Shown piece by piece: positions 8,810 through 17,464 of a DNA stretch of 64,000 bases (position 1 is its first letter; every line of letters begins with the position of its first letter). Made by a program: the position numbers and the translations under genes. The stretch lies in NCBI RefSeq assembly GCF_003712105.1, contig NZ_RHLG01000003.1, positions 124,001 to 188,000 on the forward strand, given 5' to 3'. Source of the DNA: Winogradskyella sp. Lineage in GTDB: Bacteria > Bacteroidota > Bacteroidia > Flavobacteriales > Flavobacteriaceae. The notes beneath the pieces are model-generated. The model was given only the letters and a program-made list of their open reading frames with translations. It was not told where the DNA came from and did no database searches.

Positions 8810-10870
8810 TTAGTTATTAATACCTTCTAAATCTAGTAAGAATGCAAATTCCTCGGCATCTTCTTTTAAGGAATCAAATCGGCCTGAAGCACCGCCATGT
8901 CCTGCATCCATGTTAGTTCTTAAAAACAATTTGTTTGAATCTACTTTAAATTCTCGAAGTTTAGCAACCCATTTTGCCGGTTCCCAATATTGTACTTGAG
9001 AATCATGTAAACCTGCAGTTACGAACATATGCGGATACGTCTTAGGCTCGACATTATCGTATGGTGAATACGATTTCATATACTCATAATATACCTTATC
9101 ATTTGGATTTCCCCATTCGTCATATTCTCCTGTTGTAAGTGGAATACTGTCATCTAACATGGTAGTCATAACATCAACAAATGGTACTGCTGCAATAATT
9201 CCATTATAGAGTTCAGGTTTAATATTTATTACTGCTCCCATCAATAAACCACCAGCACTTCCACCCATAGCATAAAGATGCTTTGGTGACGTATATGAGT
9301 CATCGATTAAATATTGAGAACATGCTATAAAATCAGTAAAGGTATTCTTCTTTTCAAGTAATTTTCCATCTTCATACCAGCCTCTTCCTAAATACTCTCC
9401 ACCACGTATATGACTAATAACGTAAATAAAACCTCTATTTAAAAGGCTTAATCTAATTGTTGAAAAATAAGGATCAACGGTTGAACCATAAGAACCATAG
9501 GCGTATTGCAAAACAGGATTCTTACCATTTTTAATCATTCCTTTTTTATAAATTACAGACATAGGAATTTTTGTACCATCATCGGCAGTAGCCCATAAAC
9601 GTTCTTCGCTGTAGTTTTCCTTGTTAAATGAACTATCTAACACCTCTTGTTCTTTCAAAATGATCTTAGATTTTGTATTCATATTAAACTCAATAATTGA
9701 AGCTGGTGTTGTCATTGAGTTATAACCATATCGGAGCAACTCCGTATCAAACTCAATATTTGTCGTTGTATAAGCTGTATACGTTTCAGAATTGAAAGGC
9801 AAATAATAATCGTCAGTATTATCCCAGCGTTTAATCCTAATTAAATTAAGGCCATTTGTGCGTTCACTCAACACTATGAAATCCTTGAAAATATCTACAT
9901 TCTCAACCAGTGTATCTTTTCGGTGTGGTATTAAGTCTTCCCAATAATCAATACGCGTTTTGTTTTCGTGAGTTCTCATCAATTTAAAGTTGGTAGACTC
10001 ATCTTTATTGGTTAACACATAAAAATGATCTTCATAATGAGAGATACTATATTCTAAACCTCTTTGACGCTTACTGAATAATTTGAATTCCTCATTAGGC
10101 TTATCTGCATTAAGCACATGATACTCGTTAGTCATCGTACTATAGCACGCTATGATAATATACTTACGAGATTTTGACTTATATACTGTTGTCCCAAAAG
10201 TATCATCAACCTCTTCATATACAAGGTCATCAGAATCTACTCCTAATCGATGCCTATATATTTGAAATGCCCTAAGCGTTTGCTCATCCTTTTTAGTATA
10301 GAATAGTGTTTCGTTATCATTTGCCCAGCTCGATGATCCCGTTGTTTGTTTTATCTTATCATCCCATAGTTCTTCAGTCTGAAGATTCTTAATATGTATA
10401 GTATAATTACGTCTTCCAGTAATATCAATTCCATATGATACTTTAGTATTGTCTGGACTTATAGAAATTCCTACAAGCTTAAAATAACTATGGCCTTCAG
10501 CCATTTTATTACAATCAAAAAGCAATTCTTCTTCAGCTTCTAAACTATCTTTTTTACGTGTATAGATGGGATAGTTTTTCCCTTTTTCAAACTTAGTGAT
10601 GTACCAATAGCCATTATATTTATAAGGTACAGACTCATCGTCTTCTTTAATTCTGGCTTTCATTTCTTCAAACAAATCCTTCTGAAATTCTTTAGTATGT
10701 GCCATCATGGCATCACAATAAGAGTTTTCATCTTTTAGATAACTTATTACGTCTTCATCTTCACGGTTATTCATCCAGAAATAATCATCAATACGGATAT
10801 CACCATGCTTTTCTAATTCTTTTGGAATCTTCTTGGCCACTGGCGGTTTCACATCTGAAGTCTTTAGCAT
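8810..10870 (-). CDS. ptrB: Oligopeptidase B (S9A prolyl oligopeptidase family)
   Basis: 686 residues, usual length for oligopeptidase B, which cleaves short peptides after basic residues in the cytoplasm. No signal peptide. The N-terminal two thirds is the seven-bladed propeller (starting PPVAKKIPKELEKHGDIRIDDYFWM), and the C-terminal third is the alpha/beta hydrolase domain. The nucleophile Ser lies in GGSAGG (about residue 537), Asp in GLHDSQV (about 623) and His in DAGHGG (about 658). HIRGGEYLGRGWYEDGK is the conserved segment before the catalytic domain. It is single and divergent from the YbaB gene. Confidence 0.9.
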   Translation of the reverse strand: MLKTSDVKPPVAKKIPKELEKHGDIRIDDYFWMNNREDEDVISYLKDENSYCDAMMAHTKEFQKDLFEEMKARIKEDDESVPYKYNGYWYITKFEKGKNYPIYTRKKDSLEAEEELLFDCNKMAEGHSYFKLVGISISPDNTKVSYGIDITGRRNYTIHIKNLQTEELWDDKIKQTTGSSSWANDNETLFYTKKDEQTLRAFQIYRHRLGVDSDDLVYEEVDDTFGTTVYKSKSRKYIIIACYSTMTNEYHVLNADKPNEEFKLFSKRQRGLEYSISHYEDHFYVLTNKDESTNFKLMRTHENKTRIDYWEDLIPHRKDTLVENVDIFKDFIVLSERTNGLNLIRIKRWDNTDDYYLPFNSETYTAYTTTNIEFDTELLRYGYNSMTTPASIIEFNMNTKSKIILKEQEVLDSSFNKENYSEERLWATADDGTKIPMSVIYKKGMIKNGKNPVLQYAYGSYGSTVDPYFSTIRLSLLNRGFIYVISHIRGGEYLGRGWYEDGKLLEKKNTFTDFIACSQYLIDDSYTSPKHLYAMGGSAGGLLMGAVINIKPELYNGIIAAVPFVDVMTTMLDDSIPLTTGEYDEWGNPNDKVYYEYMKSYSPYDNVEPKTYPHMFVTAGLHDSQVQYWEPAKWVAKLREFKVDSNKLFLRTNMDAGHGGASGRFDSLKEDAEEFAFLLDLEGINN

Positions 10871-10910
10871 TCTTTTGTTGAATTATAATTTAAAAAGTGG
10901 CACAATTTAC

Positions 10911-10918
10911 TAATTTTG
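10911..10918 (+). promoter_or_regulatory. -7 element TAATTTTG
   Basis: Matches TAnnTTTG, 28 bp before the YbaB start and inside the 76-bp gap between the divergent ptrB and ybaB genes. Confidence 0.5.
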
Positions 10919-10946
10919 TCACGTATAAAATTTAAATGTACTAGAT

Positions 10947-11258
10947 ATGTTTGGAGATATGATGGGTATGATGAATAAACTAAAAGAAGCCCAAAAAAAA
11001 GTTGAGGAAACCAAAGAACGTTTGCATTCAGTTTTACTTGATGAAGCCAGTACCGATGGTAAACTTAAAGTGACAATTACCGCAAATAGAACTCTTAAAT
11101 CTATTGATGTTGATGAGGAATTACTAACAGACAAAGAAATGTTGGAAGATTACCTTATTCTTACACTTAACAAAGCTATAGAACGTGCCACAGCAGTTAA
11201 TGAAGCAGAAATAGCTGCGGTTGCAAAAGAAGGTATGCCTAATATTCCTGGGTTGTAA
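10947..11258 (+). CDS. YbaB/EbfC family nucleoid-associated protein
   Basis: 103 residues. [26 protein letters not shown] matches the N-terminal coiled helix of YbaB/EbfC, followed by the strand region [22 protein letters not shown] and a C-terminal helix. These small dimers bind DNA and the nucleoid. The usual recR/dnaX neighbours are absent; here it stands alone between a divergent peptidase and a convergent aldolase. Confidence 0.85.
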   Translation: MFGDMMGMMNKLKEAQKKVEETKERLHSVLLDEASTDGKLKVTITANRTLKSIDVDEELLTDKEMLEDYLILTLNKAIERATAVNEAEIAAVAKEGMPNIPGL

Positions 11259-11274
11259 TTAGCAATACTTACAA

Positions 11275-12288
11275 TTAAGTAAGCGTTTCTAATAATTTAT
11301 AATGCATCTCGTTTGTATAATCGAGATGGGTCACTATACGCAGTTTATTGCTGCCCATGCCTATAATTTTAATACCTTTTTCTGATAAATCATCTAAAAA
11401 CTGAGTCTCATCAATATGCGACTTTAATTCAAAAATAATAATATTGGTTTCAATGGGTTCTACTTTTTCTATAGCCTCATTTTTAACTAAAACCTCACCT
11501 ATTTCTTTAGCTTTTTTGTGATCTTCAGCCAATCGTTCTATATGATTATCCAATGCAAATAAACCTGCAGCGGCTGCAAAACCAACTTGACGCATACCAC
11601 CACCTAAAATTTTGCGTACTCGGATGGCATTCTGCATTAATTCTTTTTTACCTATTAACACCGAACCCATTGGGCAACCTAAACCTTTGCTTAAACATAC
11701 AGAAATGGTATCGAACAATTCGCCATAGTGTTTAGGTGTTTGATCTGAAGCAACCAAAGCATTCCACAAACGTGCGCCGTCTAAGTGATACCCTAAACCA
11801 TTATCATTTGCTAATTGTCTTAGTTTTTTAAGTTCTTCAAAATCCCAACATGCGCCACCACCTTTATTAGTTGTATTTTCAACAGCTATTAATGAGGTTA
11901 ACGGACTATGATAAAAATCTGGTGGATTAATAGAAGCTTTTGCCTGTTCTGTAGTAAACATTCCGCGATGACCATCAATTAATTTGCATGAAATACCACT
12001 ATTAAACGATGCGCCTCCACCTTCATAATTATAAATGTGCGCATATTTATCACAGATAACTTGTTCACCTGGATTGGTATGTAGTTTTAATGCTGCTTGA
12101 TTTGCCATACTGCCGGTTGGGAAGAATAATGCTTCATCCATACCAAACATATCAGCCAGTCGTTCTTCTAGTCTATTTACACTTGGGTCTTCTTTATATA
12201 CATCATCACCAACATCAGCAGTTAGCATAGCATCTAACATGCCTTTGGTTGGTTTTGTAACGGTATCGCTTCGTAAATCTATAATCAT
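11275..12288 (-). CDS. ltaE: Low-specificity L-threonine aldolase
   Basis: 337 residues, PLP fold type I. The N-terminus MIIDLRSDTVTKPT is diagnostic; HLDGARLWNA holds the cofactor Asp, and SLSKGLGCPMGS-like sequence (here CLSKGLGCPMGS) carries the PLP Lys at about 201. It cleaves L-threonine or L-allo-threonine to glycine and acetaldehyde. The window also holds the threonine biosynthetic operon, but far away and on the other strand. The stop lies 17 bp from the convergent ybaB stop, with no clear terminator between them. Confidence 0.9.
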   Translation of the reverse strand: MIIDLRSDTVTKPTKGMLDAMLTADVGDDVYKEDPSVNRLEERLADMFGMDEALFFPTGSMANQAALKLHTNPGEQVICDKYAHIYNYEGGGASFNSGISCKLIDGHRGMFTTEQAKASINPPDFYHSPLTSLIAVENTTNKGGGACWDFEELKKLRQLANDNGLGYHLDGARLWNALVASDQTPKHYGELFDTISVCLSKGLGCPMGSVLIGKKELMQNAIRVRKILGGGMRQVGFAAAAGLFALDNHIERLAEDHKKAKEIGEVLVKNEAIEKVEPIETNIIIFELKSHIDETQFLDDLSEKGIKIIGMGSNKLRIVTHLDYTNEMHYKLLETLT

Positions 12289-12331
12289 ATTTATTTCCGA
12301 CAGAAGTGGGAATTTTTTAAGTTAAACAGTA

Positions 12332-14734
12332 TTAGTTTGTTGAGTTGTAACTACACAGATCACTACCAATTGGCGATCCATCAGGAATCTTAGGTGATGC
12401 TTCAAGCTTGAATTTATCTGGGTGTTCGTAAAATTCTTTTATTAGTATTATGTATTGTAATCCTACATCATCTAAATCGTCCATCTTGGCAATTTTCTTA
12501 ATTGCTTTATTTGCCATTGCTTTTACTTGAAAATAACTTCTATTATTTGCAGCTAGGTTCATGAGGTATTTTAGTACATTAACATTAACTTGATGTTGAA
12601 TCTCATTGAAATAACTATCACGCTCAGAATTCTCAATTGTATTCTCCAAAACACTATCTAATAAATCTTCTAATCCTAATTGTTTATCATCTAAACTTTT
12701 TTGCAATACTAATCGGTTAGCGCGCTCAGGATGTAATAGTAATCTCAATGTCATGTCGCTTGCAGTATTTGCTGCACTTAAAGGATCGAAAGCCACTCCT
12801 GTTTTTCCTTTGAAAGACTCACGAGTTCTATTATAGCTAAATGCTCTCGGAGGAAACAAAGACAACTTATCTTTTGGAATAGCTAAATATTCAGCATCAA
12901 GAGTTTTCAAAATAGCGTCTAAAGCTGCTTTTTGTTCAGAAGCAGATACTGGATTGACTATAGCTTGTTCATCACCTTTTACGGCATAATTATAATCCAA
13001 ACCGCCAACAACTTTTACAGCAGCTTCTGTTTGATAACGATGTAAAAAGTATAACGGCACAAATACATCTTCTAAAACCGAATATGGTTCGTAGCTTTTG
13101 ATATTGTCTTTTGAGAAATTGGCAATAGCTTGTTCTCTTACTTTCAAAATATGATCTAACTCGCTGGCTGCGCTTTTACCATTATCCCACAAATGTGCTA
13201 AAGCATGAGCACCACCTGTCGGTCGAGCGTCAGCGTCTGTGATAAAGCGTAAGCCATCATCTTGAGCGTTCTTTAAGATGTTATTTAAAGCCTCTGTTTC
13301 GCGAGTACTATTGTCAAATTCTGAATAACTGTAAGCAACAGTTACTTTGTCCCATTCACCAATTCCCACATCATATGCATCACTCAAATCTACTTGACCA
13401 TTTTTAAGAGATAATTTAGGATGTGGATAATCCATAACTGAAGCTCTATTATTTGTGCTGGCAGCAAAATTATGAGCAAAACCAATAGTATGTCCAACTT
13501 CATGAGCACTCAATTGTCTAATTCGTGCTAATGCCATTTCAAGCATAGGTTGGTAATTATCATCGCGTTCAGCAAAAGGTTTATTCATTAAGGCTTGAGC
13601 AATCATAAAATCTTGACGAATACGTAAACTACCTAAACTCACATGACCTTTTATAATTTCTCCAGTTCTTGGATCTACAACACTTGCACCATAACTCCAA
13701 CCACGCGTACTGCGATGCACCCATTGTATTACATTGTATCTGCAATCCATTGGATCAGCATTTTCAGGGAGCATTTTTACTTGAAAGGCATTTTTAAAAC
13801 CAATAGCTTCATAGGCTTCATTCCACCATCTTGCACCATCTAATAATGCAGAACGTACTGGCTCTGGCGTTCCAGAATCTAAATAATAGATAATAGGTTC
13901 TTTAGCTTCACTGATTACTGCATCCGGATTTTTCTTTTCTAAACGATGTCGAATTACAAAACGCTTTCTCATATTCTCCTGAATTGGTGCCGCATAGTCC
14001 AAATAGCTCATCGAAATTGCACCACTACGTGTGTCAAATGCTCTTGGTTTGTAATTATCATCTGGTAATTCTATAAACGAATGATGCTGTATTACAGTAA
14101 CTAAAGACGCTGTTGGTGTCACCGTTCGTAAATTTCTTCCTGTAGGCTGCCCTTTAAATGTCAATAACGCTTCGAATTCTACATTTTTAGGAAATGCTTT
14201 TGTTCTATCTAATGCTAATGCACTTTTAGATACATCTAACTTATAACTACCTTCTTTTTGACCTTTTAATCTATTGGCTACACCATGAGTGTCTTGCATT
14301 AAAAAAGGTGTAAAATCAATAACGTAATACTTATCTTTTTTCTCAAGAATTTTAAACCCAAATAGCACCGATTTAGCAAAAGCCTGCTCAATACTTTTGC
14401 GCTCTAATTCATTATCTGTATTTGCTCTGTATCGTAAATTAGGTTGAACAAGTAAAAGTTTATTCCCAGCCTTTTTAAAATAGACCACACGTTCATTCCC
14501 AAGCTGCCCTCTATCTAAACCAATATCATTACTGCCAATTCCGGAAGCTAAAGAATTGATGTACAAAAACTCGTCATTTAATTTTTCAACTTTTAAATAG
14601 ATCTTATCCTTGGACTCTTCATAGTAAAAGTCAAAATAACCGTTGTAATGCTTTAGGTCTTTTTTATTTAGAATTTGAGCTTGAATATTGAACCCAAAAA
14701 AGAGTAAAATGGCGAGGTTGAATAGATACTTCAT
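12332..14734 (-). CDS. Secreted zinc-dependent metalloprotease, met-zincin type (DUF5117/DUF4953)
   Basis: 800 residues from the ATG at 14734, which begins a clean signal peptide (MKYLFNLAILLFFGFNIQAQ); an in-frame ATG at 14800 would add 22 residues that spoil it. The N-terminal half matches the DUF5118/DUF5117 region of large Bacteroidota proteases. The zinc site is HEVGHTIGFAH (411-421), HExxHxxGxxH of metzincins, and SVMDYPHP is the Met-turn. Homologues are periplasmic or outer-membrane-associated and of unknown substrate. The C-terminal 350 residues are helical. It is a single gene divergent from prfB. Confidence 0.85.
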   Translation of the reverse strand: MKYLFNLAILLFFGFNIQAQILNKKDLKHYNGYFDFYYEESKDKIYLKVEKLNDEFLYINSLASGIGSNDIGLDRGQLGNERVVYFKKAGNKLLLVQPNLRYRANTDNELERKSIEQAFAKSVLFGFKILEKKDKYYVIDFTPFLMQDTHGVANRLKGQKEGSYKLDVSKSALALDRTKAFPKNVEFEALLTFKGQPTGRNLRTVTPTASLVTVIQHHSFIELPDDNYKPRAFDTRSGAISMSYLDYAAPIQENMRKRFVIRHRLEKKNPDAVISEAKEPIIYYLDSGTPEPVRSALLDGARWWNEAYEAIGFKNAFQVKMLPENADPMDCRYNVIQWVHRSTRGWSYGASVVDPRTGEIIKGHVSLGSLRIRQDFMIAQALMNKPFAERDDNYQPMLEMALARIRQLSAHEVGHTIGFAHNFAASTNNRASVMDYPHPKLSLKNGQVDLSDAYDVGIGEWDKVTVAYSYSEFDNSTRETEALNNILKNAQDDGLRFITDADARPTGGAHALAHLWDNGKSAASELDHILKVREQAIANFSKDNIKSYEPYSVLEDVFVPLYFLHRYQTEAAVKVVGGLDYNYAVKGDEQAIVNPVSASEQKAALDAILKTLDAEYLAIPKDKLSLFPPRAFSYNRTRESFKGKTGVAFDPLSAANTASDMTLRLLLHPERANRLVLQKSLDDKQLGLEDLLDSVLENTIENSERDSYFNEIQHQVNVNVLKYLMNLAANNRSYFQVKAMANKAIKKIAKMDDLDDVGLQYIILIKEFYEHPDKFKLEASPKIPDGSPIGSDLCSYNSTN

Positions 14735-14815
14735 AGTTGTTTTTTTGTAGCGACATAAAACTACGGAATTTCTAAAAATTCTGATTAAAAATAAGAACAC
14801 TTTAACCCATACTAT

Positions 14816-14823
14816 TATATTTG
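14816..14823 (+). promoter_or_regulatory. -7 element TATATTTG of prfB
   Basis: Perfect TAnnTTTG match 15 bp before the prfB ATG at 14839, giving a leader of under 10 nt. Confidence 0.55.
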
Positions 14824-14838
14824 CATAAATTCTATTTG

Positions 14839-15937
14839 ATGATTACTTCAGACCAAATAAAAAATCTTAATTCCCGCCTAGATACACTTAGGCAGTATCT
14901 TTGACTTAGATGCTAAACTCATCGAAATAGCGAACGAAGAAGAGCAAACGTTTGACCCCAATTTTTGGAATGACTCAAAAAAAGCCGAAGCCGTTATGAA
15001 ATCACTTCGGGAAAAGAAAAGTTGGGTTAATGATTTTGAAGCTGCTAATACACTTTATGAAGACCTTGAGGTGATCTACGAGTTTTTCAGGGAAGATGAA
15101 GCTACCATGGAAAATGTTGAAACTCGTTTTGAGAAAGCAGAAATTGCCATCGAAAAACTGGAGTTTAAAAATATGCTTTCTGATGAAGGTGATAGCTTAA
15201 GCGCTGTATTGCAAATTACTGCCGGTGCTGGTGGTACCGAAAGTTGCGATTGGGCAAGTATGTTAATGCGAATGTATTTAATGTATGCTGAAAAAAATAA
15301 CTTTAAAGTAAAGGAACTTAATCTGCAAGATGGAGATGTTGCAGGTATAAAGACAGTGACATTAGAAATTGAAGGTCCTTATGCATTTGGATGGCTCAAA
15401 GGCGAAAATGGCGTTCATCGATTAGTTCGTATTTCACCTTTTGATAGTAATGCAAAGCGTCATACCAGTTTTGCATCGGTTTATGTATATCCTTTGGTTG
15501 ACGATTCTATAGAAATTGAAATTAATCCGGCGGATATTGAAATTACAACGGCTCGTTCTAGTGGTGCTGGAGGACAAAATGTAAATAAAGTAGAGACCAA
15601 AGTACAGTTGTTACATAAGCCAACCGGAATTCAAATTCAATGTTCTGAAACACGCTCACAGCATGATAATCGGGCAAGAGCGTTGCAAATGTTGAAGTCA
15701 CAATTGTACGAAATTGAACTTCAAAAACAAATGGCACAACGCGAAGATATTGAAGCTGGAAAACTAAAAATTGAATGGGGAAGCCAAATCCGTAATTATG
15801 TAATGCATCCCTATAAACTGGTTAAAGATGTACGCACATCTTACGAAACAGGAAATGTTGATGCTGTTATGGATGGCGACTTAGAACCGTTTTTAAAGGA
15901 GTATTTAATGATGATGGGGCAACAGGCTAGTAACTAG
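14839..15937 (+). CDS. prfB: Peptide chain release factor 2, with programmed +1 frameshift
   Basis: The gene is read as 21 codons from the ATG at 14839 ([10 protein letters not shown]...), then an in-frame TGA at 14902-14904 is bypassed by a +1 shift, and translation resumes with GAC at 14903. The product is 365 residues, normal for RF2. GAGGQNVNK is the peptidyl-tRNA hydrolysis GGQ loop, and RISPFD is the RF2-specific SPF stop-codon reader. This is normal autoregulation of RF2, not a pseudogene: low RF2 lets the ribosome stall at UGA and shift. Promoter at 14816-14823; the neighbouring protease gene is divergent. Confidence 0.93.
14890..14905 (+). promoter_or_regulatory. Programmed frameshift site of prfB
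   Basis: AGGCAGTATCTTTGAC holds the slippery CTT-TGA-C at codons 21-22. It keeps the AGG and the TAT-CTT-TGA-C core of the bacterial consensus, but the purine-rich AGGGGG stimulator is reduced to AGG plus CAG. Confidence 0.85.
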
Positions 15938-16020
15938 TGAATCAATATTAAATGCTAGTTAACTTGGAGTAAAAGTTGGTATAATAATTGATAAAACATC
16001 CGGAAACTAATCACTAAAAA

Positions 16021-16581
16021 ATGAAAAAATATCTATTAGCTATTTGTCTTATCGTTTTTTTAAGTAAAACAAAAGCCCAAGAGGCTAGTGTAGAAACGTC
16101 TGTTTATGGTTTACAAATTGGTATATTAGGGTTTTGGGCACATAATGAAGCACGTTTATCAAATGCTATTGCGTTACGGTCAGAATTGGGAGTAGAACTT
16201 GGTTATAATGACAGCGTTTTAGCAAGTCAGTCTGGTTTTTATGGAGGAATTTCAATAATTGTTGAACCAAGATGGTATTATAATCTAAATCGCAGAATTT
16301 CAAAAAATAAACGTATTGATGGGAATACTGGGAATTTTATTTCTCTACGTGTTAATTATCATCCAGACGTACTATTATTTTCTGAAATTGATAATCTTGA
16401 TCTTATAAGTGATATTTCTATAATACCAAGTTATGGCTTAAGGCGTAGTCTTGGTCAACACTTTAATTATGAATTTGCATTCGGAATAGGTTATATAGAA
16501 TATTTAGAAGAGTACAATTCTATTTTTGAAGAATCTGACGTTGGTGTAAATTTGCATTTAAGAATTGGATATAGATTTTAA
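16021..16581 (+). CDS. Secreted hypothetical protein, probable outer-membrane beta-barrel
   Basis: 186 residues with a signal peptide (MKKYLLAICLIVFLSKTKAQ). The mature part alternates hydrophobic and polar residues in short strands (for example LRSELGVELGY, GGISIIVEPRWYYNL, NLHLRIGYRF) and ends in an aromatic residue, as small outer-membrane barrels do. No named family is recognised. It opens a three-gene run: two bases to the arsC-like gene, which overlaps the next one. Confidence 0.55.
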   Translation: MKKYLLAICLIVFLSKTKAQEASVETSVYGLQIGILGFWAHNEARLSNAIALRSELGVELGYNDSVLASQSGFYGGISIIVEPRWYYNLNRRISKNKRIDGNTGNFISLRVNYHPDVLLFSEIDNLDLISDISIIPSYGLRRSLGQHFNYEFAFGIGYIEYLEEYNSIFEESDVGVNLHLRIGYRF

Positions 16582-16583
16582 AT

Positions 16584-16925
16584 ATGATACAAATATTACA
16601 TAACCCAAGATGCCGAAAATCTAGAGAAGGTTTAGCTGTTTTAGAAGCCTCAAAACAACCTTTTGAGATTATAAAATATCTTGATGATAAGCTAAATAAG
16701 CAACAACTTACAGAAATAATTAATAAATTGGGCATTGCTCCTATTGCCTTAGTACGTAAAAATGAATCCATTTGGAAAAATGACTTCAAGGGTAAGAACT
16801 TAAATGATGACGCAATAATTGAAGCAATGGTTATAAATCCAAAGCTTATTGAGCGTCCAATTATAATACATAACGATAAAGCAGTTATTGGTAGACCTGC
16901 CGAAGCAATACAAAACATATTATGA
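16584..16925 (+). CDS. ArsC/Spx-family thioredoxin-fold protein, probable arsenate reductase
   Basis: 113 residues. HNPRCRKSREGL places the single reactive cysteine at residue 10, as in glutaredoxin-coupled ArsC, and RPIIIHNDKAVIGRP near the C-terminus matches the arginine-containing oxyanion-binding segment of the family. It could reduce arsenate, but no arsB, acr3 or arsR gene is near, so a house-keeping YffB-like role is possible. It starts 2 bp after the upstream stop, and its stop overlaps the next ATG (ATGA at 16922-16925). Confidence 0.7.
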   Translation: MIQILHNPRCRKSREGLAVLEASKQPFEIIKYLDDKLNKQQLTEIINKLGIAPIALVRKNESIWKNDFKGKNLNDDAIIEAMVINPKLIERPIIIHNDKAVIGRPAEAIQNIL

Positions 16926-17389
16926 AAAGAATATTACTATTATTAGGCCTAATCTTTACAACAGCAACAGTGTCAGCTCAGTTTGTTGGTCAAAGACAAA
17001 ATCAATTTAATCGTCAGCGTCAACCTCCACAACCACCAACAGAAAATGAAAAAGAACGTGCTGCAAAAAAGGTAGCAGAACGTAAAAAAGAACTTGTTAC
17101 AAATTTTCTTTCGACATTAGAGATTGATGAGTTTGTTAAAGAAATTGCCACTCAAACATTCGATGATTATTTTAATAAAATCGAAGCTTTTATGAAAATC
17201 CCTTATGACAATGCTGTCGAACGTAAGGATGCTTTTGACGTATTTAGACACGAGCATTTTAAAGAGTTAAAATCGTTACTTTCAGAAGGAGATAGTAAAA
17301 AACTAGATGATTTTTTAGAAGGAAAATTTGAAGAAAAAGAAGTGAAGAAAAAACGACGTAAAAACCGAAAGAAAAAAAATGACAATTAA
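16922..17389 (+). CDS. Secreted hypothetical protein with basic C-terminal tail
   Basis: 155 residues with a signal peptide (about 1-20, ending VSAQ), a Gln/Pro-rich linker (about 25-43), a helical middle and a strongly basic C-terminus (KKRRKNRKKKN). No family recognised. The ATG overlaps the stop of the arsC-like gene by four bases, so it is co-translated; a strong terminator follows at 17393-17420. Confidence 0.55.
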   Translation: MKRILLLLGLIFTTATVSAQFVGQRQNQFNRQRQPPQPPTENEKERAAKKVAERKKELVTNFLSTLEIDEFVKEIATQTFDDYFNKIEAFMKIPYDNAVERKDAFDVFRHEHFKELKSLLSEGDSKKLDDFLEGKFEEKEVKKKRRKNRKKKNDN

Positions 17390-17392
17390 TAA

Positions 17393-17420
17393 AAAAGCAC
17401 AATCATTGGATTGTGCTTTT
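17393..17420 (+). terminator. Rho-independent terminator
   Basis: AAAAGCACAATC and GATTGTGCTTTT form a 12-bp stem with a 4-nt loop followed by more T residues. It ends the 16021-17389 transcript; the symmetrical A/T flanks may let it serve the convergent aceA region too. Confidence 0.8.
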
Positions 17421-17464
17421 TTTCAAACAAAAACTAACTAACAATTAAATAAATAGAATAAGCC

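Noticed and set aside
14902-14904. prfB read as a pseudogene because of an in-frame TGA
   Set aside because: This is the normal programmed frameshift site CTT-TGA-C; the rest of the gene is intact with SPF and GGQ motifs.
16520-16918. 132-codon open frame on the minus strand over the arsC-like gene
   Set aside because: Opposite strand of a gene with a clear family match.
16584-16925. Arsenic-resistance operon
   Set aside because: Only the ArsC-like protein is present; no arsB, acr3 or arsR is adjacent.
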